Origin: Flavobacteriales bacterium UBA979
Lineage (GTDB): Bacteria; Bacteroidota; Bacteroidia; Flavobacteriales_D; Sanyastnellaceae
DNA: 37,244 nt
Assembly: GCA_002292325.1 (NCBI GenBank)
Contig: DBBR01000017.1
Location: forward strand, 1 to 37,244
Direction of reading: 5' to 3'
The notes beneath the pieces are model-generated. The model did not search any database, was not told where the DNA came from, and was given only the letters and a program-made list of their open reading frames with translations. The position numbers and the translations under genes are program-made. Every line of letters begins with the position of its first letter. Position 1 is the first letter of the stretch. Shown piece after piece: positions 17,456 through 26,511 of this stretch.

Positions 17456-18817
17456 ATGACCGTATCGGACATTAACGCCTATGGACTCGTCATTGGAGGG
17501 TCTTTGGTCATCATCCTGAGCTATTTCGCAAACCTGCTTGCGAAGCGCACGAACATTCCGAGTGTATTGGTTTTGATCGGCATGGGCATTGCCATTCGAG
17601 AAGGACTGAATGCCATGGGGCTGAATTCGATTCCATTCGAATCACTCGTTCTTGAATTGCTCGGAACGATCGGTTTGATTTTTATCGTGCTCGAGGCCGC
17701 TCTTGAATTGGACTTGACGCGCGAAAAAATGCCGCTCATTATCAAAAGTGCGACCATGGCGCTTTTGGCGTTGTTGGGCAGTTCCGCAGCCATCGCGGCC
17801 TTCCTCGTAACGTCAATGGAAATGCCCCTGTTCGAAGCCTGGGTATATGCCATCCCGCTGTCCATCATGAGCAGTGCCATCATCATTCCGAGCGTCTCAG
17901 GAATCGATCCAAACGATCGAGAATTTATGGTCTATGAGAGCACGTTCTCGGATATTTTTGGCATCATGGCGTTTTACCTGCTGCTCGGTAATTCCGCGGC
18001 TGAATCCACCAATTCCATCGTTCTAAGCATTGGCTCGAATTTGATCATCACCTTCATTCTGGCGGTTGTTGTGAGTTATTTATTGGTTTACGTGCTCCAA
18101 AAAATCACCAGCTCCGTGAAGTTGTTTTTGAGCATCGCCGTTCTGCTTCTGATTTATTCCATCCAAAAATTGCTGCACTTGAGTCCTTTGGTGCTGATTT
18201 TGATTTTTGGGTTGATGTTAAACAACCACCGGCTGTTCTTTCCTAACTGGAGTTCAACGCGAAAGCGGCTGAAATTTCTACCTTCTCCTGCCAAGCTCTT
18301 GGATGACCACCGCATGCATGATCTGCATCGGGATTACCATCTATTGACTTTAGAAACAGCTTTTGTCATTCGAACTTTCTTCTTCGTGCTCTTCGGAATG
18401 ACGGTCTCCTTAATGGCGCTCACAGATCTCCATGTGATCACCGAAGGACTCATTATCTGCTGCATTCTTTTCGGAGTTCGAATTTTGAGCCTCCTTATCT
18501 TTCAGCGTCAGCGACTATTTCCTTTGCTTTACATCGCACCGCGCGGCCTCATTACCATCCTCTTGTTTTTCCAAATACAAGGTTCGTATTCGGAGTTTTC
18601 CCAACCCCAATTCGACCAAGGCATTTTATTGGTCATCATCCTGGTCACCAGCATCATCATGACGATCGCACTCGTGCAAAATGGCATCACCCTGCGCGGG
18701 ATGACCCTGGTACCTGACATGGTGCAACGCGATACCAAAGAAAATACGACGGACAGCGATTCAGCGCCTGCAACGACGGACAGCGATCCCACAACTGAAG
18801 ACCAGGACCAAGGCTAA
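17456..18817 (+). CDS. Cation:proton antiporter, CPA1/NhaP-type
   Basis: Polytopic inner-membrane protein of 453 residues with about 12-13 hydrophobic segments, expected to exchange Na+ or K+ for H+. Conserved blocks include YESTFSDIFGI (the ExxxxD region in place of ESxxND), LEAALELDLT in an early helix and IAPRGLITILLFF near the end. I use ATG 17456 (MTVSDINAYG). An upstream in-frame ATG at 17393 lies inside rseP and adds a non-membrane extension. The C-terminus is a short, acidic Asp/Thr-rich tail, probably cytoplasmic. The stop overlaps the convergent dprA stop in the sequence CTAA. Ion specificity cannot be read. Confidence 0.9.
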   Translation: MTVSDINAYGLVIGGSLVIILSYFANLLAKRTNIPSVLVLIGMGIAIREGLNAMGLNSIPFESLVLELLGTIGLIFIVLEAALELDLTREKMPLIIKSATMALLALLGSSAAIAAFLVTSMEMPLFEAWVYAIPLSIMSSAIIIPSVSGIDPNDREFMVYESTFSDIFGIMAFYLLLGNSAAESTNSIVLSIGSNLIITFILAVVVSYLLVYVLQKITSSVKLFLSIAVLLLIYSIQKLLHLSPLVLILIFGLMLNNHRLFFPNWSSTRKRLKFLPSPAKLLDDHRMHDLHRDYHLLTLETAFVIRTFFFVLFGMTVSLMALTDLHVITEGLIICCILFGVRILSLLIFQRQRLFPLLYIAPRGLITILLFFQIQGSYSEFSQPQFDQGILLVIILVTSIIMTIALVQNGITLRGMTLVPDMVQRDTKENTTDSDSAPATTDSDPTTEDQDQG

Positions 18818-19881
18818 ACGGCCATTGGGATGTACCAATCTCCTGGAATTCGCTGGACATAACCTTGCATCTCCATCGCGTACAGCTGACGTCTTAGTGA
18901 CGACTCTGGGCGCTCCAACGCACGGGCCACATCGGCTAACCGACCCCCTTGTTGAATCATCAACTGCCGCCAGACAGGAAGAAATGCAGTCGGTATCTTG
19001 GATTCAGATCGGCAGGAATTGGCTGGATTGGACGTTCCCGCAAGCCGTTCGATCAATTCGGCAGGGTCGGACCATCCCATTTCTGGAAACTGCTCCAATA
19101 ATTTTGTATTGCCAGCCCATCGACCATTGGAATGCATCGTTTCAGGTCGGTATACCCAGCAATCAATGCCTGAATCGATGGCCAATTCTGCTGAAATCAA
19201 TGCCCCCCCTTTCGCTGGACTTTGTATCAAGACCATTGCTTCCGAAAGTCCTACCACCAAACGGTTTCTAGAGGCAAAATGCCATGACGCTATGGGGTCG
19301 CGCAAGGCACGTTCGGACACTACCGTGCCACCGCATTGGATCATCCGCTCCGCTATCTTGGTGCTAGAAAACGGATGGATCGGGTGCAAGGGGCCACCCA
19401 ACACTCCCACCGTGCAATGCCCTGCATAACAGGCGCCTCGATGCGCAGCCGCGTCCACTCCTCTCGCCAATCCACTGACCACCACCCACTGACGGCGAGC
19501 GAATTCCTTTCCGAGTTCGAAGGCCAATTCCACCGCCAACGGGGAGCAGTTTCGAGTTCCCACAATGCCCACACGTCTTTGTGGTATATGCGTAAAAGGC
19601 GTCCCCAACCCAAATATCAGCGGAGGAGCATCCTTCATTTCTCTCCAACCCGCAGGGTAGTGCATTCCCTCCCACGACAAAGCCCAAGCACCGGGCAACT
19701 TCATGGTATCAGAAAATGAATTATCCCGTTCAATGAAGATGGATCCTGCCCGCACAAACCGATTGCGAGCCTGTGCCAATGCCACTTCCAAAGATCCAGC
19801 CTGCTCGACCCACCTCCGCAGATTCACCGGGCCCAACCCCGGCATTCCCGCTAATCTCCACCAGTCCTTTTCACGTTCCAC
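18814..19881 (-). CDS. dprA: DNA-processing protein DprA
   Basis: Protects incoming single-stranded DNA and loads RecA during natural transformation. The 355 residues show an N-terminal helix-hairpin-helix region (MPGLGPVNLRRW), a Rossmann-like DprA core and a C-terminal winged-helix domain (LADVARALERPESSLRRQL). Core blocks are GIVGTRNCSPLA, SGLARGVDAAAH, and FASRNRLVVGLSEA in place of the FP-RNRIIAGLS block. The predicted start is GTG 19881; the upstream TTTG-N4-GTG arrangement resembles the leaderless starts elsewhere in the window, though its first bases (CC) do not match. It is convergent with the antiporter. No other competence gene is nearby. Confidence 0.93.
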   Translation of the reverse strand: MEREKDWWRLAGMPGLGPVNLRRWVEQAGSLEVALAQARNRFVRAGSIFIERDNSFSDTMKLPGAWALSWEGMHYPAGWREMKDAPPLIFGLGTPFTHIPQRRVGIVGTRNCSPLAVELAFELGKEFARRQWVVVSGLARGVDAAAHRGACYAGHCTVGVLGGPLHPIHPFSSTKIAERMIQCGGTVVSERALRDPIASWHFASRNRLVVGLSEAMVLIQSPAKGGALISAELAIDSGIDCWVYRPETMHSNGRWAGNTKLLEQFPEMGWSDPAELIERLAGTSNPANSCRSESKIPTAFLPVWRQLMIQQGGRLADVARALERPESSLRRQLYAMEMQGYVQRIPGDWYIPMAV

Positions 19882-19889
19882 ACCGCAAA

Positions 19890-19920
19890 TTGGCGAATGA
19901 ACGAGCCCCTCCTATTTATT
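19890..19920 (+). promoter_or_regulatory. Possible promoter of the receptor-kdsB run
   Basis: TTG (19890-19892) and TATTTATT (19913-19920) are 20 nt apart, the right spacing, but the -7 element matches only 6 of 8 positions. The leader to ATG 19988 would be about 60 nt. No stronger candidate is seen in this 106-nt gap. Confidence 0.3.
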
Positions 19921-19987
19921 CTTTGCCCTTGAAAGCAAAAAATTGATATTCGAACAAATGTTGCATCTTGCAATCGTGCACAAGGCA

Positions 19988-22423
19988 ATGAAATTCATTT
20001 TTGGCTTCTTCTTTCTGACCGGGATTCTGTTTCAGCAATCCTTTGCGCAAACCCTTTCAGGAATTGTTAAAGACCAACAGGGGTTGGCCTTACCCGGTGC
20101 ATTCATCACAGCCCGAACTTCAGGGGTTCAAGTCCAAGGTGCCGTCAGCCAGCCCGATGGCACGTATACCCTCGATTTGAGCGCATGGGCAGGTAAACCG
20201 GCCACGATAGCATGCAGTTACATCGGCATGGAAACATCCGAGAAGTCGTTTCCATCCCTGATATCGGGTGAAATCTACCCGCTGAATTGGGCGTTAAATC
20301 CCACTTCCGAGGTCTTGGACTTGGTCGTTGTCAGTGCAGGCCGTTTCGAACAATCTGCCAATGAAGTGACCGTATCTGTGGATGTGCTGCCTCCGCGAAT
20401 TGTCGAGAGCAGAGGCACCACCACGTTAGAGACAGCATTGGAAATGAACCCCGGTGTGACGTTCGTCAATGGCGAACCCCAAATTCGCAGCGGCAGCGGT
20501 TTCAGTTACGGAGCGGGGTCGCGGGTCATGGTCATGATCGACGATCTCCCCGTCCTCAGCGGTGACGCAGGCCGACCGACCTGGGGATTCTTGCCCCTCG
20601 AAAATTTGGAACAAATTGAAATCATCAAAGGCGCTTCGAGTGTTTTATACGGAAGCGCCGCATTGAGTGGCGTTATCAACGTCCGCACGCGTTTTCCCGA
20701 TGCACGGCCACTGACCCGGGTGAATGTCCAGCACGGCATTTATGCCGCACCAAGAAGCGAGCAAGCCAAATACTGGAAGGGCATGGCACAACAATCCAAT
20801 GTGCGGTTCTTGCACAGCCAGCAACTCGGTCATTGGGATTTGGTTCTAGGCGGAAATTTTTTAGGAGATGATGGATACCTCGCACCCGAAGATGTGGCAG
20901 CAAATGATGCGGCGACTCAGCGCTACCAACCGTGGTTGGTAGATCGATTCGGAGCGGAATACCGTGCTCGAATCAATGCCAATCTGCGCAAACGGCAAAC
21001 CAAGGTTGAAGGCTTGGTCTATGGGCTCAACACCAATTGGCAATTGGGTGAATCTTTGAACACATTGATTTGGCAAAATGCTCCGGATTCTATCTATGGA
21101 GCATTCGATGGCGCAGCCACCCGCACGAATCAATTGATCGGAACCGCTGACCCCTATGTGCAGTACCTCAGCCCAAGCGGCATCCGACACAGTTTGCGAA
21201 ACCGATGGCAATACCTCAACAACGACAATGACAACGATCAATCCAATGGTTCGCACGTGGGGTATAGTGAATACCAAATGCACATGGACGGCGAACGATG
21301 GGGCGCCGAAGGTCTGTTGATCACAGCAGGGGCTGTCAATATGTTCGCCATCAGCCGTGCTGATTTGTATTCCGGCGGCTCATCAGACGGCAACAATTCT
21401 GCGCAAAACCGCGCTGCCTATATCCAGATTGACCAATCCATTGGTGAGCGCTTGAAGTTGGCAGGCGGTGCGAGATATGAGCACTTTTCAGTCAACGGAG
21501 AAGGTGCAGGTAAACCTGTTTTCCGTTTAGGAGGGAACTTTCAACTTGCAGAAGCCACTTTCTTACGCAGCAGCTTTGGACAAGGCTTCAGGTTCCCCAC
21601 GATCGCTGAGCGATACATACGAACAGGCTTAGGGGCCCTCCAGATTTACTCCAACGAAGACCTTCGACCCGAATCTTCTTGGTCCACAGAAATCGGAATT
21701 AAGCAAGGTTTTGCCTTCAGAAAGACCCGAGCGGGCGATTTCATTGGATTCATTGACTTGGCGTTTTTCCGTCAAGACTATGAAGACTTCATCGAATTCA
21801 CCTTTGGCCAATGGGGACCAGACGAAGGGGAAACCCCGTCAATCGACAACGTATTTGGCTTGGGCTTTATGAGCGTCAACACCGGAGGAAGTCGGGTGAC
21901 CGGAGGCGAAATCTCCTTGACAGGCCGCTGGAAAACCCGTTCGTTTCAGGCCGATGTCATCACGGGGTACACCTATACCAACCCGATCAGTACCACCCCG
22001 GATTATAACTACAGCCCACAAGACGAGGGGTTGGAAGCGACTTATCTCAGCACGAGCCATGATACAACCGGGATGATTCTGAAATACCGCTCACCACATG
22101 TCTTCCGCTTTGATGTACAAATCACGGGGCAAAAGTGGTTCGGTGGATTCAGTGCCCGGTATCAAACAGCCTTGCAAAACTTTGACCAAGCGTTTATCGA
22201 ATTTGAAGAGCAGGGTTTTGTGCAATGGGGTGTTCAGCAATGGTTGGACGAAAATCCCCGGCTTCCTTGGATTTTCGATGCACGGGTTGGGCGCGAATGG
22301 CCTTCTGGACATAAGCTGTCGTTGATCATGAGCAATCTAACCAATGCAGAATACGCTGTTCGGCCTATGGCCATGGAGGCTCCGCGCCTAACTTCGCTGA
22401 TGTATACCTATCAGATTAACTGA
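19988..22423 (+). CDS. TonB-dependent outer-membrane receptor
   Basis: Protein of 811 residues from ATG 19988 (MKFIFGFFFL), with a signal peptide ending near QQSFAQ; an in-frame extension upstream to 19943 has no signal character. Order of domains: a carboxypeptidase-regulatory-like domain (about 20-105), a plug (about 110-235; MVMIDDLPV, IEIIKGASSVLYGSAALSG) and a barrel with long acidic loops, ending in an aromatic-containing strand (TSLMYTYQIN). It resembles vitamin B12/heme/siderophore-type receptors in general form; the substrate cannot be told. Its TGA overlaps the kdsB ATG by one base, so the two are translationally coupled. No SusD-like partner is present, which argues against a polysaccharide system. 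Confidence 0.9.
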   Translation: MKFIFGFFFLTGILFQQSFAQTLSGIVKDQQGLALPGAFITARTSGVQVQGAVSQPDGTYTLDLSAWAGKPATIACSYIGMETSEKSFPSLISGEIYPLNWALNPTSEVLDLVVVSAGRFEQSANEVTVSVDVLPPRIVESRGTTTLETALEMNPGVTFVNGEPQIRSGSGFSYGAGSRVMVMIDDLPVLSGDAGRPTWGFLPLENLEQIEIIKGASSVLYGSAALSGVINVRTRFPDARPLTRVNVQHGIYAAPRSEQAKYWKGMAQQSNVRFLHSQQLGHWDLVLGGNFLGDDGYLAPEDVAANDAATQRYQPWLVDRFGAEYRARINANLRKRQTKVEGLVYGLNTNWQLGESLNTLIWQNAPDSIYGAFDGAATRTNQLIGTADPYVQYLSPSGIRHSLRNRWQYLNNDNDNDQSNGSHVGYSEYQMHMDGERWGAEGLLITAGAVNMFAISRADLYSGGSSDGNNSAQNRAAYIQIDQSIGERLKLAGGARYEHFSVNGEGAGKPVFRLGGNFQLAEATFLRSSFGQGFRFPTIAERYIRTGLGALQIYSNEDLRPESSWSTEIGIKQGFAFRKTRAGDFIGFIDLAFFRQDYEDFIEFTFGQWGPDEGETPSIDNVFGLGFMSVNTGGSRVTGGEISLTGRWKTRSFQADVITGYTYTNPISTTPDYNYSPQDEGLEATYLSTSHDTTGMILKYRSPHVFRFDVQITGQKWFGGFSARYQTALQNFDQAFIEFEEQGFVQWGVQQWLDENPRLPWIFDARVGREWPSGHKLSLIMSNLTNAEYAVRPMAMEAPRLTSLMYTYQIN

Positions 22424-23178
22424 TGCCTTCATCCTCCCCCGCCTTGATTGGCGTCATTCCTGCGCGCTTTGGCTCAACGCGATTTCCCGGAAAACCTTTG
22501 GCTACGATCGGAGATCAATCTATGATTGCACGCGTTGTCCAGCGAGCCCTTGCCGCAGATGTGTTTGACCGGGTGCTCGTCGCAACGGACGATGAACGCA
22601 TACGCGACGCTGCTGAAACAGCGGGTGCAGATGTTCGCATGACGGATCCCAACATTCCCAATGGTACTTTGCGCAGTTACGATGCGCTTACCCAGTGGGA
22701 GGCTGATAACGGAGAACAAGCCGGTTACATCGTCAACATTCAAGGCGACGAGCCTTTTGTGCACCCAGAACAACTCCAAAAATTAGCGCATCTGATTCGC
22801 AAACCGGGTGTTTCCATTGCCACACTTGCCCGACCCAAAACCGCAGAGGATAAAGAACGCACCAATCCCAACCGGGTCAAAGTTGCATGCGACCTCAATG
22901 GCAACGCCTTGTATTTTAGCCGAGCACCCATCCCCTCGTCCGAAGGCCCGTGGCTCGAACACGTTGGGCTGTATGCTTTCACCCGCGGGGCCATCGAAGC
23001 CTTGACCCATTTGCATACAACCGAATTGGAAAGGCGTGAACGACTGGAACAATTGCGTTGGTTGGAACACGGTTGGCGGGTCTCCGTGGGTCGAACAACC
23101 CATGATTCATATGCGATTGACACACCTGAAGATTTGATTGAGCTTGAAAAGCGGATTGAACGAGGTGAACTCCATTAA
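22423..23178 (+). CDS. kdsB: 3-deoxy-manno-octulosonate cytidylyltransferase (CMP-KDO synthetase)
   Basis: Activates KDO with CTP for lipopolysaccharide inner-core synthesis in the cytoplasm. The 251-residue protein begins with the nucleotide-binding block GVIPARFGSTRFPGKPL. VLVATDDERI, NIQGDEPF and HVGLYAFTRG follow, all typical of KdsB. The ATG overlaps the receptor's stop codon (TGATG), so it is translated by coupling. It is followed 23 nt later by an S9 peptidase gene. Its presence shows that this organism makes KDO-containing LPS. Confidence 0.96.
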   Translation: MPSSSPALIGVIPARFGSTRFPGKPLATIGDQSMIARVVQRALAADVFDRVLVATDDERIRDAAETAGADVRMTDPNIPNGTLRSYDALTQWEADNGEQAGYIVNIQGDEPFVHPEQLQKLAHLIRKPGVSIATLARPKTAEDKERTNPNRVKVACDLNGNALYFSRAPIPSSEGPWLEHVGLYAFTRGAIEALTHLHTTELERRERLEQLRWLEHGWRVSVGRTTHDSYAIDTPEDLIELEKRIERGELH

Positions 23179-23201
23179 CTTAGCACCCTGTAATTTCTTC
23201 T

Positions 23202-25403
23202 ATGATGAACAATTCGCTCCCCATTGCCATCGCCAGCTGCCTTGCAGTTGGTTTGTTTTCCTGCTCAAGTCCAGAATCCAATATGACGTCTTCCGAACAA
23301 CCTGAATTCAATGAATCGCAATTTTCTGCTCCACCCGTTGCAGAAAAAAAAGAACACATCACCGAAGTCCATGATTTGGAGCTCAAGGATGATTATTTCT
23401 GGATGCGTCTAAGTGATGAGCAAAAAGAAGCTTCGGAATCCGATGAGCAAACCACATCAGTGGTGAACTACCTCAATGCTGAAAACGATTACAAAACGGA
23501 AGTGCTTCAGAGCACTGAAGCCTTTCAAGATGCATTATTTGAGGAAATCAAAGGTCGCATTAAACAAGACGACCAAAGTGTTCCTTTGTTGGACAATGGA
23601 TTTTGGTACTATACCCGCTATGAAGAAGGGCAAGAATACCCGATTCATTGCCGCAAAGAAGGCAGCATGGATGCGGAAGAGCAAATCATGCTCAACGTCA
23701 ACGAAATGGCAGAAGGATTCAGTTACTACGCCGTTGGTGGACGTTCGGTCAGCACCAACAATAACTTGCTGGCATTCAGCGTGGATACGGTCAGCCGCCG
23801 CGAATACACATTGCAATTCAAAGATTTAACCACGGGAGAAATCCTTTCTGATCGCATCCCTGAAACAACAGGAGGAGCGACTTGGGCCAACGATAATCGA
23901 ACGATCTTCTATTCCAAAAAAGATCCTGTCACTTTGCGTTCTTATCGCGTCTACAAGCACGTCCTGGGAACAGATGCGGCTCAAGATGAAATCGTCTTCG
24001 AAGAAAAAGACGAAACGTTCATTTGCGCAATTGGAAAAACCAAAAGCGAAGCATTCTTGATGATCGGCAGTTACTCCACCGTGAGCACGGAGTGGCGCTA
24101 TTTGGATGCCAATAACCCCGAAGGCGACTGGCAAATCATTCAGCCCCGTGAACGGGACTTGGAATACAGCTGCAGCCATTACGAAGATCATTTTTACATC
24201 ACCACCAACCGGAACGCCAAGAACTTCAAGCTCGTCCGAACTCCAATCAATGCAACGGGTTATGACAATTGGGAAGACGTCCTACCGCACCGCGAGGCTA
24301 CGTTACTGGAGGGGGTAGACCTTTTCCAAGATTATTTGGTGGTGTCAGAACGAACCGATGGATTAAATCAGATTCGCATCAAGCGCTGGGATGACGCAGC
24401 GGATTACTACATTGAGTTCCCTGACCCCGCGTATTCGGCATACGTCGGAGCCAACCCCGATTTTGACACCCAAAGCCTGAGGTACGGATACAACTCCATG
24501 ACAACTCCGAGCTCCGTATTCGAGACCGATATGGATTCCAAGGAAACTGTAACGCTCAAGCAACAAGAAGTCCTCGGTGGCCAATTTGACCCGAACAATT
24601 ACGAAAGTGAGCGGGTCATGGTCGAGGCAAGAGATGGCACCAAGGTGCCCGTCTCCATTGTCTACCGGAAAGGCTTGGAAAAGAACGGCCAAAACCCCTT
24701 CCTTCTGTATGCATACGGAAGCTACGGATACAGCATGGATGCCGGTTTCTCCAGCACAAGGCTGAGCATGCTGGATCGAGGGTTTGTCTACGCAATAGCT
24801 CACATCCGTGGCGGTCAAGAAATGGGCCGTGACTGGTATGAGGACGGAAAAATGTTCAATAAAATGAACACGTTCACCGATTTTGTGGATTGCGGTCAAG
24901 CCATGTGCGATTTGGGCTTTACTTCCCCTGAGCATCTTTATGCAATGGGCGGTTCCGCCGGTGGGTTGTTGATGGGTGCAGTCATCAACATTGCTCCTTC
25001 TCTGTTCAACGGCATCATTGCGGCCGTGCCCTTCGTGGACGTCATCAACACCATGTTGGACGAGAGCATCCCACTTACAACCGGTGAATTCGACGAGTGG
25101 GGAAACCCCAAAAACAAGGATTCTTTTGACTACATGATGGCGTACAGCCCGTACGACAATGTATCCGCCCAAGATTACCCTCACATGCTTGTCACCACGG
25201 GCTATTGGGATAGCCAGGTACAATACTGGGAGCCTGCAAAATGGGTGGCTAAGTTGCGTGACACCAAGACAGACGATAACCTACTCATCATGGATTGCAA
25301 TATGGAAACTGGACACGGTGGTGCTTCAGGCCGATTCAAGCGACTGCGCGAAACAGCCATGGAGTACGCCTTCTTCATGATGCTCGAAGGCATTCGCGAA
25401 TGA
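23202..25403 (+). CDS. S9 family oligopeptidase (oligopeptidase B-like) with lipoprotein signal
   Basis: Serine peptidase of the prolyl oligopeptidase family, 733 residues: an N-terminal seven-bladed propeller (about 45-440) and a C-terminal alpha/beta hydrolase. The catalytic Ser lies in GGSAGGLLMGAV, the Asp in GYWDSQVQYWEP and the His in ETGHGGASGRF. TMLDESIPLTTGEFDEWGNP is typical of oligopeptidase B, which cuts short peptides after Arg/Lys. The N-terminus has a short hydrophobic stretch ending in a lipobox, GLFSCSS, so the mature protein is probably a lipid-anchored envelope enzyme. Two ATGs stand in tandem (23202, 23205). The stop overlaps the next gene's start by 4 nt (ATGA). Confidence 0.92.
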   Translation: MMNNSLPIAIASCLAVGLFSCSSPESNMTSSEQPEFNESQFSAPPVAEKKEHITEVHDLELKDDYFWMRLSDEQKEASESDEQTTSVVNYLNAENDYKTEVLQSTEAFQDALFEEIKGRIKQDDQSVPLLDNGFWYYTRYEEGQEYPIHCRKEGSMDAEEQIMLNVNEMAEGFSYYAVGGRSVSTNNNLLAFSVDTVSRREYTLQFKDLTTGEILSDRIPETTGGATWANDNRTIFYSKKDPVTLRSYRVYKHVLGTDAAQDEIVFEEKDETFICAIGKTKSEAFLMIGSYSTVSTEWRYLDANNPEGDWQIIQPRERDLEYSCSHYEDHFYITTNRNAKNFKLVRTPINATGYDNWEDVLPHREATLLEGVDLFQDYLVVSERTDGLNQIRIKRWDDAADYYIEFPDPAYSAYVGANPDFDTQSLRYGYNSMTTPSSVFETDMDSKETVTLKQQEVLGGQFDPNNYESERVMVEARDGTKVPVSIVYRKGLEKNGQNPFLLYAYGSYGYSMDAGFSSTRLSMLDRGFVYAIAHIRGGQEMGRDWYEDGKMFNKMNTFTDFVDCGQAMCDLGFTSPEHLYAMGGSAGGLLMGAVINIAPSLFNGIIAAVPFVDVINTMLDESIPLTTGEFDEWGNPKNKDSFDYMMAYSPYDNVSAQDYPHMLVTTGYWDSQVQYWEPAKWVAKLRDTKTDDNLLIMDCNMETGHGGASGRFKRLRETAMEYAFFMMLEGIRE

Positions 25404-25840
25404 CCAAACGGTATCGCCGACTCACCTTAGCTGAGCTGGAAGGAGTGCGCTTGGAGTTTGTTCAATTCTTGGCCTCAGAGGGCATCGCTGCAGACGATTG
25501 GGAGCGGAAGCTCGCCGAAAAATCGCAGGATGTTCTGAGTTGCATTGATGAATTCAGTGAGAAATTCTGGGACGGTGCAACGGGTGCTATAACGTGTTTG
25601 GAACACCGCCCCGATGCCCAAAACCTCTGGCTATTTCATTTCGAAGAATCTTCTGCGCAGGTCATTCGATGCAAAAAAGATGGCGAAACCTTTGAGTGGT
25701 CACAAGGGGGTAAACCCTTCGAGCAGGAAGCCCGTGGCCAGGAAATTTTTATGCTGTTGGAACAAGGGGCTCAGCCCTGCTCCGAAGAGCGGTTCAAGGA
25801 GGTTTATAACGAATTGACGAGCGACAGCAAAAAGGACTAA
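25400..25840 (+). CDS. DUF6495-like conserved protein
   Basis: Soluble, acidic protein of 146 residues with no signal peptide or membrane segment. The N-terminus MTKRYRRLTLAELEGVRLEF and the blocks ADDWERK and LEHR-LWLFHFE resemble a small uncharacterised Bacteroidota family that I recognise as DUF6495; this rests on memory of the family pattern. No catalytic motif is evident. Its ATG overlaps the peptidase stop, so it is translationally coupled to it. Its TAA overlaps the stop of the convergent HAD gene. Confidence 0.75.
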   Translation: MTKRYRRLTLAELEGVRLEFVQFLASEGIAADDWERKLAEKSQDVLSCIDEFSEKFWDGATGAITCLEHRPDAQNLWLFHFEESSAQVIRCKKDGETFEWSQGGKPFEQEARGQEIFMLLEQGAQPCSEERFKEVYNELTSDSKKD

Positions 25841-26499
25841 CGAGGACGAAAGGCCGCACGAGGTAGGTCAAAGCCACGCCGCTCCAACCAAACGGCCACG
25901 TCATCTTCTACCGGGTGGTGCCAATGCGCTTCCAATCCAGCCTTGCGCGCACCTTCGACGTGTTGCTTGGAATCATCAATGAATAGCGCCCGTTCAACGT
26001 GGACGCCATGCCGCTCACAAAGTGAGGTAAACGCCGCAGGATTTGGCTTCCGCTCTCCTAACTCATGGCTGTAATGAATGCCTTCAAAGGCTGAACGAAA
26101 CGCGCTCAGTCCATAGTTCTCCTCTATCCACGCCTCAAAAACATGCGCATGAATCACATTCGTATTCGAAAAAATGTAAAGCCGAGTTTGCTTGCCTAGC
26201 GCCTGAACCAACTCAATGCGAGAACGGTGCATGCCAATCAAAATACAATTCCAAGCATCTATGACCTGATCACGCGTCGTTCCAGGTGCACAATGCGACT
26301 CCAAGAATTGATAGAAAGCATCCGGCGCTATCCTGCCACATTCCAACGCGTCAAATTCTGGCGATTGAGCTGCTTGCTTATATAGCCCGGCAAAATCAGT
26401 GACCCCCAATGACCTGAACGCGCGAACAGGGGCTTCGTACTCAATGTCATACAGAACACCACCAAAATCAAGAATCAATGCATCCGGGAGTGCTGACAT
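25837..26499 (-). CDS. HAD-superfamily hydrolase (YihX-like phosphatase)
   Basis: Cytosolic 220-residue phosphatase-like protein. Motif I is LDFGGVLYD: the nucleophile Asp is present and Gly stands at the +2 acid position, as in the YihX-type DLGNV group. Motif II is IFSNTN, motif III is the Lys of GERKPNP, and motif IV is LFIDDS. The cap inserted after motif I is helical. Likely substrates are small phosphorylated metabolites such as sugar phosphates. It starts 12 nt after the HU/SPOR gene stop and is probably co-transcribed with it. Confidence 0.9.
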   Translation of the reverse strand: MSALPDALILDFGGVLYDIEYEAPVRAFRSLGVTDFAGLYKQAAQSPEFDALECGRIAPDAFYQFLESHCAPGTTRDQVIDAWNCILIGMHRSRIELVQALGKQTRLYIFSNTNVIHAHVFEAWIEENYGLSAFRSAFEGIHYSHELGERKPNPAAFTSLCERHGVHVERALFIDDSKQHVEGARKAGLEAHWHHPVEDDVAVWLERRGFDLPRAAFRPR

Positions 26500-26511
26500 G
26501 CCTCCTTGTGC

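Noticed and set aside
26497..26507. AGGAGG just before the HAD gene ATG, looking like a strong Shine-Dalgarno site
   Set aside because: Only about 1 nt separates it from the ATG, too close to work in the usual way, and other genes here lack such sites; probably chance.
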